Below are positions 22,988 to 30,297 of a stretch of 39,035 nt of DNA, in pieces. The translations under genes and the position numbers were made by a program. A model generated the notes under the pieces. It searched no databases and was not told the DNA's origin. It saw only the letters and a program-made list of their open reading frames with translations. Where the stretch lies: NCBI GenBank assembly GCA_964458485.1, contig CAYWJA010000014.1, positions 1 through 39,035 on the forward strand. Reading direction: 5' to 3'. Origin of the DNA: CAYWJA01 sp964458485. GTDB taxonomy: Bacteria > Patescibacteriota > Gracilibacteria > UM-FILTER-43-11. Each line of letters begins with the position of its first letter. The first letter of the stretch is position 1.

Positions 22988-23566
22988 ATGGGCATAATTG
23001 ATACAATTTCTTTTATCGCAAAAATAAAACAAAAAGCAGATTCACTAAAAGATTATTTAGGCGGTAAAAAAGAAGAGCCAAAGAGCAAAGGGGGGAACAT
23101 GCTTTTTGATATTCTTTCTATGGGCAGAACTCAGATGAAAAGGCGTGCTGAGAAGATTAAGGAACAAGCAGAGAAGGATCGTGAAAGTATTTTTGGCGAA
23201 GTTTTTGAGTCTGTGCTAGCTCGTTATTTTCCAACAATTTCTAAATTAATGGATCTTAGCAGTACTGTAGGCATTACCAAAAGAGATAAGGAATCATGGC
23301 CACTACAAAATGAAATTGAGACTTTAACAATGCTCTCAATGTTTATACCCGATATTTTTCTTAAAAAAATTACAGATCCTTTGGTAAAATCTAAAACATT
23401 TCATTCACTAGTAAAAAATTGGCCGGTTCTTCATAAGGATTGGTTAAAGAAAATTAAATCTAAAGATTATGATCCAGATGATGTAATAGATATTTTACGC
23501 ATTATGCATCAGGATATGATATCGGGGAAGGTTACTATAAGCAAAGTTATAGACAAAGTTATGTAA
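22988..23566 (+). CDS. Hypothetical protein, first gene of a small-protein cluster
   Basis: A 192-residue helical protein (MGIIDTISFIAKIKQKADSL ... KVTISKVIDKVM). A Lys/Glu-rich segment at 25-70 looks like a coiled coil (MKRRAEKIKEQAEKDRE). No membrane span or known motif is seen. Three more small genes follow on the same strand at short spacing (33, 4 and -4 nt), so all four are probably one operon. Confidence 0.75.
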   Translation: MGIIDTISFIAKIKQKADSLKDYLGGKKEEPKSKGGNMLFDILSMGRTQMKRRAEKIKEQAEKDRESIFGEVFESVLARYFPTISKLMDLSSTVGITKRDKESWPLQNEIETLTMLSMFIPDIFLKKITDPLVKSKTFHSLVKNWPVLHKDWLKKIKSKDYDPDDVIDILRIMHQDMISGKVTISKVIDKVM

Positions 23567-23598
23567 GAATAAAAACTATTAATTAACATTTATATTTT

Positions 23599-23784
23599 AT
23601 GGTGAAAAAAGCATTAATCAAAGAAGTTTTATCGCTTGTTCAGCTATCTACCATGGAGCCAAAGGAGAAGGCAATGTGGATGTTATTGTTGCCGGAAATG
23701 AAAGAGCCACAAATACTTAAGCTTAAAAAATCACTTGAAAAAGAAATTCGGGAAATAACAGATTTATATCTAAAAAATGTATAA
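23599..23784 (+). CDS. Small hypothetical protein (61 residues)
   Basis: MVKKALIKEVLSLVQLSTME, then PKEKAMWMLLLPEMKEPQIL and KLKKSLEKEI. Its centre (KEKA..LLPEM...I..LKKSLEKE) resembles the next gene's GEKEKMAKVIPFF..DIIEDLKQTL, so the two probably share a short helical repeat fold. Soluble, no known family. Confidence 0.65.
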   Translation: MVKKALIKEVLSLVQLSTMEPKEKAMWMLLLPEMKEPQILKLKKSLEKEIREITDLYLKNV

Positions 23785-23787
23785 AAC

Positions 23788-24030
23788 ATGGCTGATTTAT
23801 TTACTAATGCAGCACGAGTACTATCTCAAATAGATACCAAATCCAGCCCTAAGCGCATTAAATCAATAGATGAACTGATGAGATTATTAATGCGTTCACC
23901 TTTTTTGAGCAAGGGCGAAAAAGAAAAAATGGCCAAAGTTATTCCATTTTTTACAAACGATATTATTGAAGATTTAAAACAAACACTTATGAGGCATAAT
24001 CTTCGTGCATTAAAAACTAAATTTATATGA
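23788..24030 (+). CDS. Small hypothetical protein (80 residues)
   Basis: It starts 4 nt after the preceding stop and its own TGA stop overlaps the next ATG (ATGA at 24027-24030), indicating translational coupling. Helical; the middle SKGEKEKMAKVIPFFTND matches the preceding protein's motif. Use of TGA as stop also argues against the UGA=Gly code. Confidence 0.7.
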   Translation: MADLFTNAARVLSQIDTKSSPKRIKSIDELMRLLMRSPFLSKGEKEKMAKVIPFFTNDIIEDLKQTLMRHNLRALKTKFI

Positions 24031-24281
24031 AAAAAGGATTTGAAAAACCACAATTTAAAGCCAGGCAAATTGATCAATTACATGATTTATTTGAAGAGGT
24101 GATGTCAGGAAAATTAAAAAAACAAGATGCACAAAAAATTAGGAGATGGAAAAAAATGGCTGAAATTATGGAAAAAGCACAATTGACACCAAATAATCTA
24201 GATGAGTCAGAGACCTTAGATCAAAAGCGCATCGATTGGTGGAAAGAAATGGCTGTTAAGCTTGGGAAGAAGGAAGTATAA
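24027..24281 (+). CDS. Small hypothetical protein (84 residues)
   Basis: A basic, helical protein (MKKGFEKPQFKARQIDQLHD ... RIDWWKEMAVKLGKKEV) translationally coupled to the preceding gene. No known motif. It is the last of the four-gene cluster. The 65 bp before the convergent nrdJ stop hold a short direct repeat of ACTTGAGACT. Confidence 0.7.
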   Translation: MKKGFEKPQFKARQIDQLHDLFEEVMSGKLKKQDAQKIRRWKKMAEIMEKAQLTPNNLDESETLDQKRIDWWKEMAVKLGKKEV

Positions 24282-24346
24282 ATTTACATAATGACGCACA
24301 AATAAGATAGAGCTAAACTTGAGACTCGCACTTGCACTTGAGACTT

Positions 24347-27300
24347 CTATGAGCACCCACTAGTCTCTCCACAATCTAAACATTTATAACAAGTACCGTT
24401 GCGGATCATTGCACTGCCACAGTTGTGGCACATTGGCGCATCGTCGTTTTGGAATGCATGTGGAGTGCCGTGAGCGGATGAAACTGAGGCGCCGACAGCT
24501 ACTTTAGCTTTTTTGGGTTTTACCTTAGATTTTTCCAAAGCTTCGATTATTCCAAATTCAACATCCCTTTCATCCTTAATTTCCGGTTCACTTAGTGTGA
24601 TGATTTGACGGATGTTAGGAAGAGCACCAGTTTTAGACATGGTACCCTCAAGATAGGCTTTATCTATAAGTTGGCCATTGTGATACTTTTTAGCAATATC
24701 TTTATCTAAAAATTTAACAGCCATCCAACGACCAAGGTAGTCCATTATAGATTTAACCATTGGAATTTCTTTATTACCTGTCATACCAGATGGTTCAAAA
24801 CGAGTGTGAGTGAATTTAGAGATTAGGACTTCAAGAGGTACTCCGTATTGAAGATTCAATGAGATGGAAAGAGCTAGGGCATCCATAATTCCGGAAAGAG
24901 TAGAGCCTTCTTTGCTAATTTTAATAAAGAGTTCTCCAGGTGCACCATCTTCATATAAGCCCACAGTAAAGTATCCTTCATGGCCGGCTATTGCAAATTT
25001 ATGAGTAATAGATTGCCTTTCATTGCTTAATTTTTTTCTCAATGCTTTTTTGGTGATTTCCATTTCTTTAATTTCCACTTTTTCAGTTTTATCTGTCTTT
25101 TTAGATTTAGAAGAGGTATTGAGTGGCTGAGAAAGCTTGCATCCATCTCGGTAAATTGCATTAGCCTTAAGTCCGAGCTCCCAGCTTTCGTGGTATGCAG
25201 TTAAGATGTCTTCTTCAGTTGCCTCGTTAGGCATATTGATGGTTTTAGAGATGGCACCAGTAATAAATGGCTGTACAGCGGCAAGCATTTTTATGTGACC
25301 CATATAATGAATGAATCTTTTACCCTTCTTGCCACAGCGGTTAGCACAATCAAATACCGCCAAGTGTTCATCTTTTATATGTGGTGCGCCTTCTATCGTC
25401 ATAGCTCCGCAAACATATTCATTTGCAGCTTCAATTTCTTTTTGGGTAAATCCCACCTCTGTTAAGAAATCAAAAGTTGAGTCGTTATATACGTCAGGAT
25501 CTATATCAAGACGCTCAAGAATATCTTCCCCTAGAGCATGCTTGCTAAATGCCATGTTTATATCGAAAGTAGCGATAAGGCTTTTTTCAATTTTTTCAAG
25601 ATCTTCTTCAGTTAATCCCTTCTCTTTAAGAGTCTTCCAATTAATATGTGGTGCCTCTACAAGAGAAGCTTTACCAACAATATAAGCAAGAATGTCACCT
25701 GTTTCTTCTTTGTTGTAGCCAAGATTTTTAAGTGCAGGTGGTACGGATTGATTAACAATTTTCATATACCCTCCACCTGCAAGCTTTTTAAATTTAACAA
25801 GAGCAAAATCAGGCTCGACACCTGTTGTATCACAATCCATTAATAATCCGATTGTGCCTGTTGGAGCAAGTACTGTAACTTGAGCATTTCTGTAGCCGTG
25901 TTTTTCACCCATTATTAATGCATCATCCCACGCTTTGTGTGCAGCATCCAAAAGGTAATTCGGGCATACTTCCTGATCAATGTTCATTGGATGAGTTTCA
26001 ATATTTTCGTAATCATTTTCATTATATGCTGCACGGCGATGATTGCGTATAACACGAAGCATATCTTCTTTGTTGTGTTCATAGCGTTCAAAAGTGCCTA
26101 AATGTTTTGCAAGCTCTGCAGAAGTTCTATAGGAAGCACCAGTAAGTACAGCTGTAATACCACCGGCAACGGCACGACCCTCTTCACTATCGTAAGGTAC
26201 CCCGAGGTGCATTAAAACAGTGCCTATATTGGCATATCCAAGACCAAGAGTACGGTATTCGTAACTTTTTTTCGCAATATCATAACTTGGAAATTGTGCC
26301 ATCAAAACACTTATTTCCAGAGTAATCGTCCATATACGTATTGCATGTTCAACAGACTTTACTTTGAATTGTTTTTTATTTATATCAAAGAATTTAATCA
26401 GATTTAAAGAGGCAAGATTACATGCGGTGTTGTCTAAAAACATATATTCACTACATGGATTGGATGCATTAATGCGACCGTCTTTAGGACATGTATGCCA
26501 TTCGTTGATTGTGGTATCGAATTGAACACCAGGGTCAGCACAGGCCCATGCTGCAAAACCCATCTTTTTCCATAAATCGCGGGCTTTGATGGACTTAAAA
26601 GGTTTTCCGTCAGTTCTGCCAATAAGATTGAAATTTTCATCATTATCTGCGGAGCGGATAAATTCATTAGTTATACGGATTGAATTATTAGAGTTTTGAC
26701 CGGAAACAGTTGCATAAGCATCTCCGTTAAAGTCGCTGTCATAACCTGCTGCGATAAGTGCTGCAACTTTCTTTTCCTCTTCAACTTTCCAGTCGATAAA
26801 ATCTTCGATTTCCGGATGATCAACATCTAAACAAACCATTTTTGCGGCACGCCTGGTAGTACCTCCGGATTTTATAGCTCCTGCAGCGCGATCTCCTATT
26901 TTAAGGAAGGACATTAAGCCGGAAGATTGCCCTCCGCCGGAAAGAGCTTCGCCTTTGCCACGTAATTTAGAAAAGTTAGTACCAGTACCAGAGCCGTATT
27001 TAAAAAGGCGTGCTTCACGAATCCATAAATCCATGATTCCGCCTTCATTTACCATATCGTCTTCAACTGATTGTATGAAGCATGCATGTGGCTGTGGGTG
27101 AGTGTAAGAATCTACTGATTTTTTAATCTCCCCCGTTTCCGGCTCAGCATAAAAGTGTCCTTGAGCTGGTCCGTTTATATCATAAGAATCGCAAAGGCCA
27201 GTATTGAACCATTGCGGTGAATTTGGTGCAGACATTTGATTGATGAGTATGTGATTCATCTCATCTTCATATATATCTGCAGATTCTTTGTCTGCAAAAT

Positions 27301-27643
27301 ATCCATATTTTTCTCCCCAATTCCTCCAGCATTTACTCAAACGGCTTACTATTTGTTTTGCACTTTTCTCCGGGCCAATAACGGGTTCACCTTTGATATC
27401 TTTTTTTATATTCCCATTTTTATCTAATTGCGGAACACCTGCTTTGCGGGCATACTTAGATATTAAAATATCACCGGCATTTTGCGACCAGCTTTTTGGA
27501 ATCTCAAAATCTTCCATTTCAAAAACAATGGATCCATCAGATTTAGTTATTTTACAATTTCTTTTTTCATAATCGATGTCATTGAGAGGATTTATTCCCT
27601 CTTTTGTAAATAATCGAGTAATTTTTAGACCGGATTTTTCCAT
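24347..27643 (-). CDS. nrdJ: Adenosylcobalamin-dependent (class II) ribonucleotide reductase
   Basis: A 1098-residue enzyme that reduces ribonucleotides to deoxyribonucleotides using AdoCbl. Visible landmarks are NSPQWFNTGL (about 140-150), PHACFIQSVEDDM (about 190) with the first redox Cys, active-site NPCSEYMFLDNTACNLASLNL (about 397-417) with the thiyl-radical Cys and Glu, the PTGTIGLLMDCDTTGVEPDFA segment (about 600), and a C-terminal zinc ribbon CHNCG ... CYKCLDCGETSGC. Full length for the B12-dependent NrdJ family. A CobA-type adenosyltransferase that could make its cofactor lies just upstream on the opposite strand. No cobalamin riboswitch was seen in the gap. It works without oxygen, consistent with an anaerobic host. 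Confidence 0.97.
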   Translation of the reverse strand: MEKSGLKITRLFTKEGINPLNDIDYEKRNCKITKSDGSIVFEMEDFEIPKSWSQNAGDILISKYARKAGVPQLDKNGNIKKDIKGEPVIGPEKSAKQIVSRLSKCWRNWGEKYGYFADKESADIYEDEMNHILINQMSAPNSPQWFNTGLCDSYDINGPAQGHFYAEPETGEIKKSVDSYTHPQPHACFIQSVEDDMVNEGGIMDLWIREARLFKYGSGTGTNFSKLRGKGEALSGGGQSSGLMSFLKIGDRAAGAIKSGGTTRRAAKMVCLDVDHPEIEDFIDWKVEEEKKVAALIAAGYDSDFNGDAYATVSGQNSNNSIRITNEFIRSADNDENFNLIGRTDGKPFKSIKARDLWKKMGFAAWACADPGVQFDTTINEWHTCPKDGRINASNPCSEYMFLDNTACNLASLNLIKFFDINKKQFKVKSVEHAIRIWTITLEISVLMAQFPSYDIAKKSYEYRTLGLGYANIGTVLMHLGVPYDSEEGRAVAGGITAVLTGASYRTSAELAKHLGTFERYEHNKEDMLRVIRNHRRAAYNENDYENIETHPMNIDQEVCPNYLLDAAHKAWDDALIMGEKHGYRNAQVTVLAPTGTIGLLMDCDTTGVEPDFALVKFKKLAGGGYMKIVNQSVPPALKNLGYNKEETGDILAYIVGKASLVEAPHINWKTLKEKGLTEEDLEKIEKSLIATFDINMAFSKHALGEDILERLDIDPDVYNDSTFDFLTEVGFTQKEIEAANEYVCGAMTIEGAPHIKDEHLAVFDCANRCGKKGKRFIHYMGHIKMLAAVQPFITGAISKTINMPNEATEEDILTAYHESWELGLKANAIYRDGCKLSQPLNTSSKSKKTDKTEKVEIKEMEITKKALRKKLSNERQSITHKFAIAGHEGYFTVGLYEDGAPGELFIKISKEGSTLSGIMDALALSISLNLQYGVPLEVLISKFTHTRFEPSGMTGNKEIPMVKSIMDYLGRWMAVKFLDKDIAKKYHNGQLIDKAYLEGTMSKTGALPNIRQIITLSEPEIKDERDVEFGIIEALEKSKVKPKKAKVAVGASVSSAHGTPHAFQNDDAPMCHNCGSAMIRNGTCYKCLDCGETSGCS

Positions 27644-27675
27644 ATCTATTTTTTATTAGTTAGTAATTTTTTAGA

Positions 27676-27857
27676 CTTCCAAACGTCCAGATTCCCAAAT
27701 GTACAAACAGATATCCAAACCCCAGACCAACAAACCAACAAACACTATCTTAATTAATTAAATAAAATAGGTTTGTAAGTTTATTTTTTAATGTCTGGAT
27801 ATCTGTAGATTTGTTTGTACGTTTGGAGGTTCTGGATATCTGGACGTTTGTTTATTA
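27676..27857. repeat. Inverted-repeat element A between nrdJ and cobA
   Basis: The left arm CCAAACGTCCAG...AAACAGATATCCA and the right arm TGGATATCTG...CTGGATATCTGGACGTTTG are imperfect inverted copies flanking AT-rich DNA. A 33-bp stretch at 27812-27844 recurs at 32461-32493 with two mismatches. The rest of the gap (27858-28117) is AT-rich with a TTGACG near 28056 and holds no gene I can support. Confidence 0.65.
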
Positions 27858-28117
27858 AAAGGATCAAAGAATCAGGGGGCATCAAAGAAGAGCGAGAAGG
27901 AGGCTTTCAAAGAACACCAAATTATATCGGCTATAATGTTCTTTTTAAATTGAGGGGCTTATATATATGAGGATTAGAAGTAAATCCTCAAAGATTTATT
28001 TTTATTTTGCGTGCATATGTTAATTTAAACATTAACTCATGTCAAAAAAATTTTCTTGACGAAACACCATATATTGTATCAATATTATGTTATACATACT
28101 ATATATTGTGTTTTATT

Positions 28118-28642
28118 ATGATTTGTATAATAACTGGAAATGGCAAAGGCAAGACAACTTCCGCGATTGGAACCGCGATTCGTAGTATAGGCTGGGGAAA
28201 AAAGACAGCAGTGGTCCTGTTTGATAAGGGGGGAAGCCATTATGGCGAGCAACATATTTTTGATTTGCTGCAAAAAAAAATTACTATTTTTCGATTTGGA
28301 AAAAAGCGATTTAATGAAGACAAACAAGAATTTCGTTTTAAAAATACAGAAAAAGATAAAAAAGAAGCAAAAAAAGCAATCAAAAAAACAGTAAAGCTTT
28401 TAAAAGAGGATTATTTTTTAATTATTTGTGATGAATTGATCAATTGTCTCAATCTCGGGCTGGTTGATGAGTCAGAAGTTAAAAAGCTGATCAGCTCATG
28501 CCCCATAGATACCCATCTTTATCTAACTGGCCGCAATGCCCCCGATTGGCTTATCGATAGTGCTGACCTTGTATCTGAAGTAAATGAAGTGAAGCATTAT
28601 TTTTCTAAAACTAAGAATGCAGTAAGGGGGTTGGATTATTAA
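28118..28642 (+). CDS. cobA: Cob(I)alamin adenosyltransferase, CobA/BtuR type
   Basis: 174 residues from the ATG at 28118 (MICIITGNGKGKTTSAIGTA). The longer frame from 28007 adds an implausible leader. The P-loop GNGKGKTTS sits at residues 7-15. KDYFLIICDELINCL-type Walker B (EDYFLIICDELINCLNLGLV) and the C-terminal KNAVRGLDY match the CobA family, which moves the adenosyl group of ATP to cob(I)alamin. It probably serves nrdJ next door, scavenging corrinoids rather than making them, since no other cobalamin-synthesis gene is seen. The start lacks a Shine-Dalgarno sequence. Confidence 0.92.
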   Translation: MICIITGNGKGKTTSAIGTAIRSIGWGKKTAVVLFDKGGSHYGEQHIFDLLQKKITIFRFGKKRFNEDKQEFRFKNTEKDKKEAKKAIKKTVKLLKEDYFLIICDELINCLNLGLVDESEVKKLISSCPIDTHLYLTGRNAPDWLIDSADLVSEVNEVKHYFSKTKNAVRGLDY

Positions 28643-28722
28643 TTTCTTCAGCATTACTATGAATCAATAGGTTATTAATGTAGCACCTTTGTAGTATATG
28701 TTACAGCAACATAATTAATTTA

Positions 28723-28751
28723 TTGCCATAGCATAATAAAAACTCTACAAT
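28723..28751 (+). promoter_or_regulatory. Probable promoter of the DsbA-like gene
   Basis: TTGCCA (28723-28728), 17 nt, TACAAT (28746-28751), with the ATG at 28779. Confidence 0.4.
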
Positions 28752-28778
28752 AAAAATTGCCCTATAACAAATAAAATT

Positions 28779-29525
28779 ATGTTCAAAAAATACCATCAAC
28801 ATGTAACAGTCGTCGGCTTAGCAGTGGCAATAACTGCAATTGTTTTATCAAGCATTTCATTATCTAAGGCAGGGGATGCAAAGCTTAGTGATAAGGCTTT
28901 TATGGCTCAGGTCGAAAAGGGAATCGAAAGTTACATTGAAAAACAGATGGTTCAACAGGCAACGGGAGGCAAGGAGGCAAAACCGGTTAACGTCAGTATT
29001 GATGATGATCCCATGAAAGGAGATAAAAAAGCACCTGTTACAATAGTCGAATTTTCTGATTTTGAATGCCCTTATTGTGCACGTTTTTATAAAGATACCT
29101 ATAAAAAACTTGTGTCTGAATATGTAAATAAAGGAAAAGTTAGGTTTGTTTATCGAGATTTTCCTCTGGGTTTTCATAATAATGCAAAGCCAGCTTCAAT
29201 CGCTGCTAATTGTGCAAGAGAGCAAGGTGGTGATACTGCATATTTTAAATATCACGATAAATTGTACGAAAATCAATCTTCACTTGGTGCTGCGAATTTT
29301 AAGAAATGGGCTAAAGAGCTTAATTTAGATTTAGTAAAATTTGATAAATGCTTGATAGATAAAAAACAATCTGACGAAGTTGATAAAGATTTTAAAGATG
29401 GACAATCTTACGGGGTCTCCGGCACACCTGCCTTCTTTGTGAATGGGAAGAAGGTAACAGGCGCACAACCTTTTTCTATATTTAAATCTTTGATTGAGGA
29501 AGAACTTAAAAAAGTTAAAAAATAA
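28779..29525 (+). CDS. Membrane-anchored DsbA-family thiol-disulfide oxidoreductase
   Basis: A 248-residue protein. Residues 8-30 form an uncleaved signal anchor (VTVVGLAVAITAIVLSSISL). A short coiled linker follows. The thioredoxin domain begins with PVTIVEFSDFECPYCARFY, whose CPYC active site is at 97-100, and has the helical insert of DsbA proteins and cis-Pro in SGTPAFFVNG. It probably forms disulfides in exported proteins, such as the secreted and surface proteins nearby. No partner DsbB/VKOR is seen in the window. A striking terminator follows. Confidence 0.9.
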   Translation: MFKKYHQHVTVVGLAVAITAIVLSSISLSKAGDAKLSDKAFMAQVEKGIESYIEKQMVQQATGGKEAKPVNVSIDDDPMKGDKKAPVTIVEFSDFECPYCARFYKDTYKKLVSEYVNKGKVRFVYRDFPLGFHNNAKPASIAANCAREQGGDTAYFKYHDKLYENQSSLGAANFKKWAKELNLDLVKFDKCLIDKKQSDEVDKDFKDGQSYGVSGTPAFFVNGKKVTGAQPFSIFKSLIEEELKKVKK

Positions 29526-29538
29526 TTATCTGGTGAAT

Positions 29539-29614
29539 AAAAACCACCGTAGGCGAGATTCGCGAATCTCGCCTGCAGGCGACAATAATTATTGTCGCCT
29601 TCGGTGGTTTTTTT
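29539..29614 (+). terminator. Three-way-junction terminator built from two perfect palindromes
   Basis: The outer stem AAAAACCACCG (29539-29549) with CGGTGGTTTTTTT (29602-29614) encloses two perfect 24-bp palindromes side by side. The first is AGGCGAGATTCG/CGAATCTCGCCT (29551-29574) and the second AGGCGACAATAA/TTATTGTCGCCT (29577-29600). The T-run after the outer stem makes an intrinsic terminator. Confidence 0.85.
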
Positions 29615-29616
29615 CA

Positions 29617-29646
29617 TTTACAACAATTCATATGCCGGCGTATAAT
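29617..29646 (+). promoter_or_regulatory. Promoter of the 29673 gene
   Basis: TTTACA (29617-29622), 18 nt, TATAAT (29641-29646), directly after the terminator, ATG 27 nt on. Confidence 0.55.
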
Positions 29647-29672
29647 ACAAAGCCATTTTTTAATAAATAATT

Positions 29673-30245
29673 ATGCCAATCGAATTATCAGATGATCCAG
29701 TAATGGAAATTTCTTTAGAGGATTTAAATGCCGATGTAATACATGTAAGGCAAATGGTTGCACAAATTACAGCAGGCTTAGATGAGGCAATTGATTATTG
29801 TAATACAAGTGTTGATTATGAGCGATGGTTTGAGGGTATGCAAATTCATTGTGATGCAATATCTACATTAGATACATGGCCCCCTACTGAGCTACAAGGA
29901 GGGTCATATAATTGGAGCGTTCTGTATCACCCAGGAAATGGCATTATTACCCATGAAAGTCGTAGCTTAGGTGTACCAGCGGGCATCCATTATTTCCCTG
30001 ATCCAACAACTGCAATTAGTAGATTAATAGGAATGGGTCGTGCTGAGGCAATGTGGAGAGAATTAAATCCAGATATTGATTTATCGAAAGAATTATTTAT
30101 AACCTCGCAGGTTGGCGGTGTACACGCACCTGACGTTGTTAGTAATGAATTACATGAAATAATGAGAATTATGTTTCATAGATTTGCAATACTTGAAAGG
30201 TCAAGATTATGGAGTGATGATGACACTGAAAATTTCCCTTTTTAA
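29673..30245 (+). CDS. Hypothetical protein
   Basis: A 190-residue acidic soluble protein, unrecognised. It has conserved-looking aromatic/His positions (SYNWSVLYHPGNGIITHESR, then GIHYFPDPTTAI). There is no signal peptide or membrane span. It has its own promoter and is followed by another promoter for the 30298 gene. Confidence 0.75.
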   Translation: MPIELSDDPVMEISLEDLNADVIHVRQMVAQITAGLDEAIDYCNTSVDYERWFEGMQIHCDAISTLDTWPPTELQGGSYNWSVLYHPGNGIITHESRSLGVPAGIHYFPDPTTAISRLIGMGRAEAMWRELNPDIDLSKELFITSQVGGVHAPDVVSNELHEIMRIMFHRFAILERSRLWSDDDTENFPF

Positions 30246-30274
30246 TTGATACTACCAATCATCTACTTTATAAT
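30246..30274 (+). promoter_or_regulatory. Promoter of the 30298 gene
   Basis: TTGATA (30246-30251), exactly 17 nt, TATAAT (30269-30274), ATG 24 nt on. Confidence 0.65.
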
Positions 30275-30297
30275 TGTTTCACTCTAACAATTTTTAA

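Noticed and set aside
27858..28117. Cobalamin riboswitch between nrdJ and cobA
   Set aside because: No B12-box-like conserved core was found in either strand of the gap.
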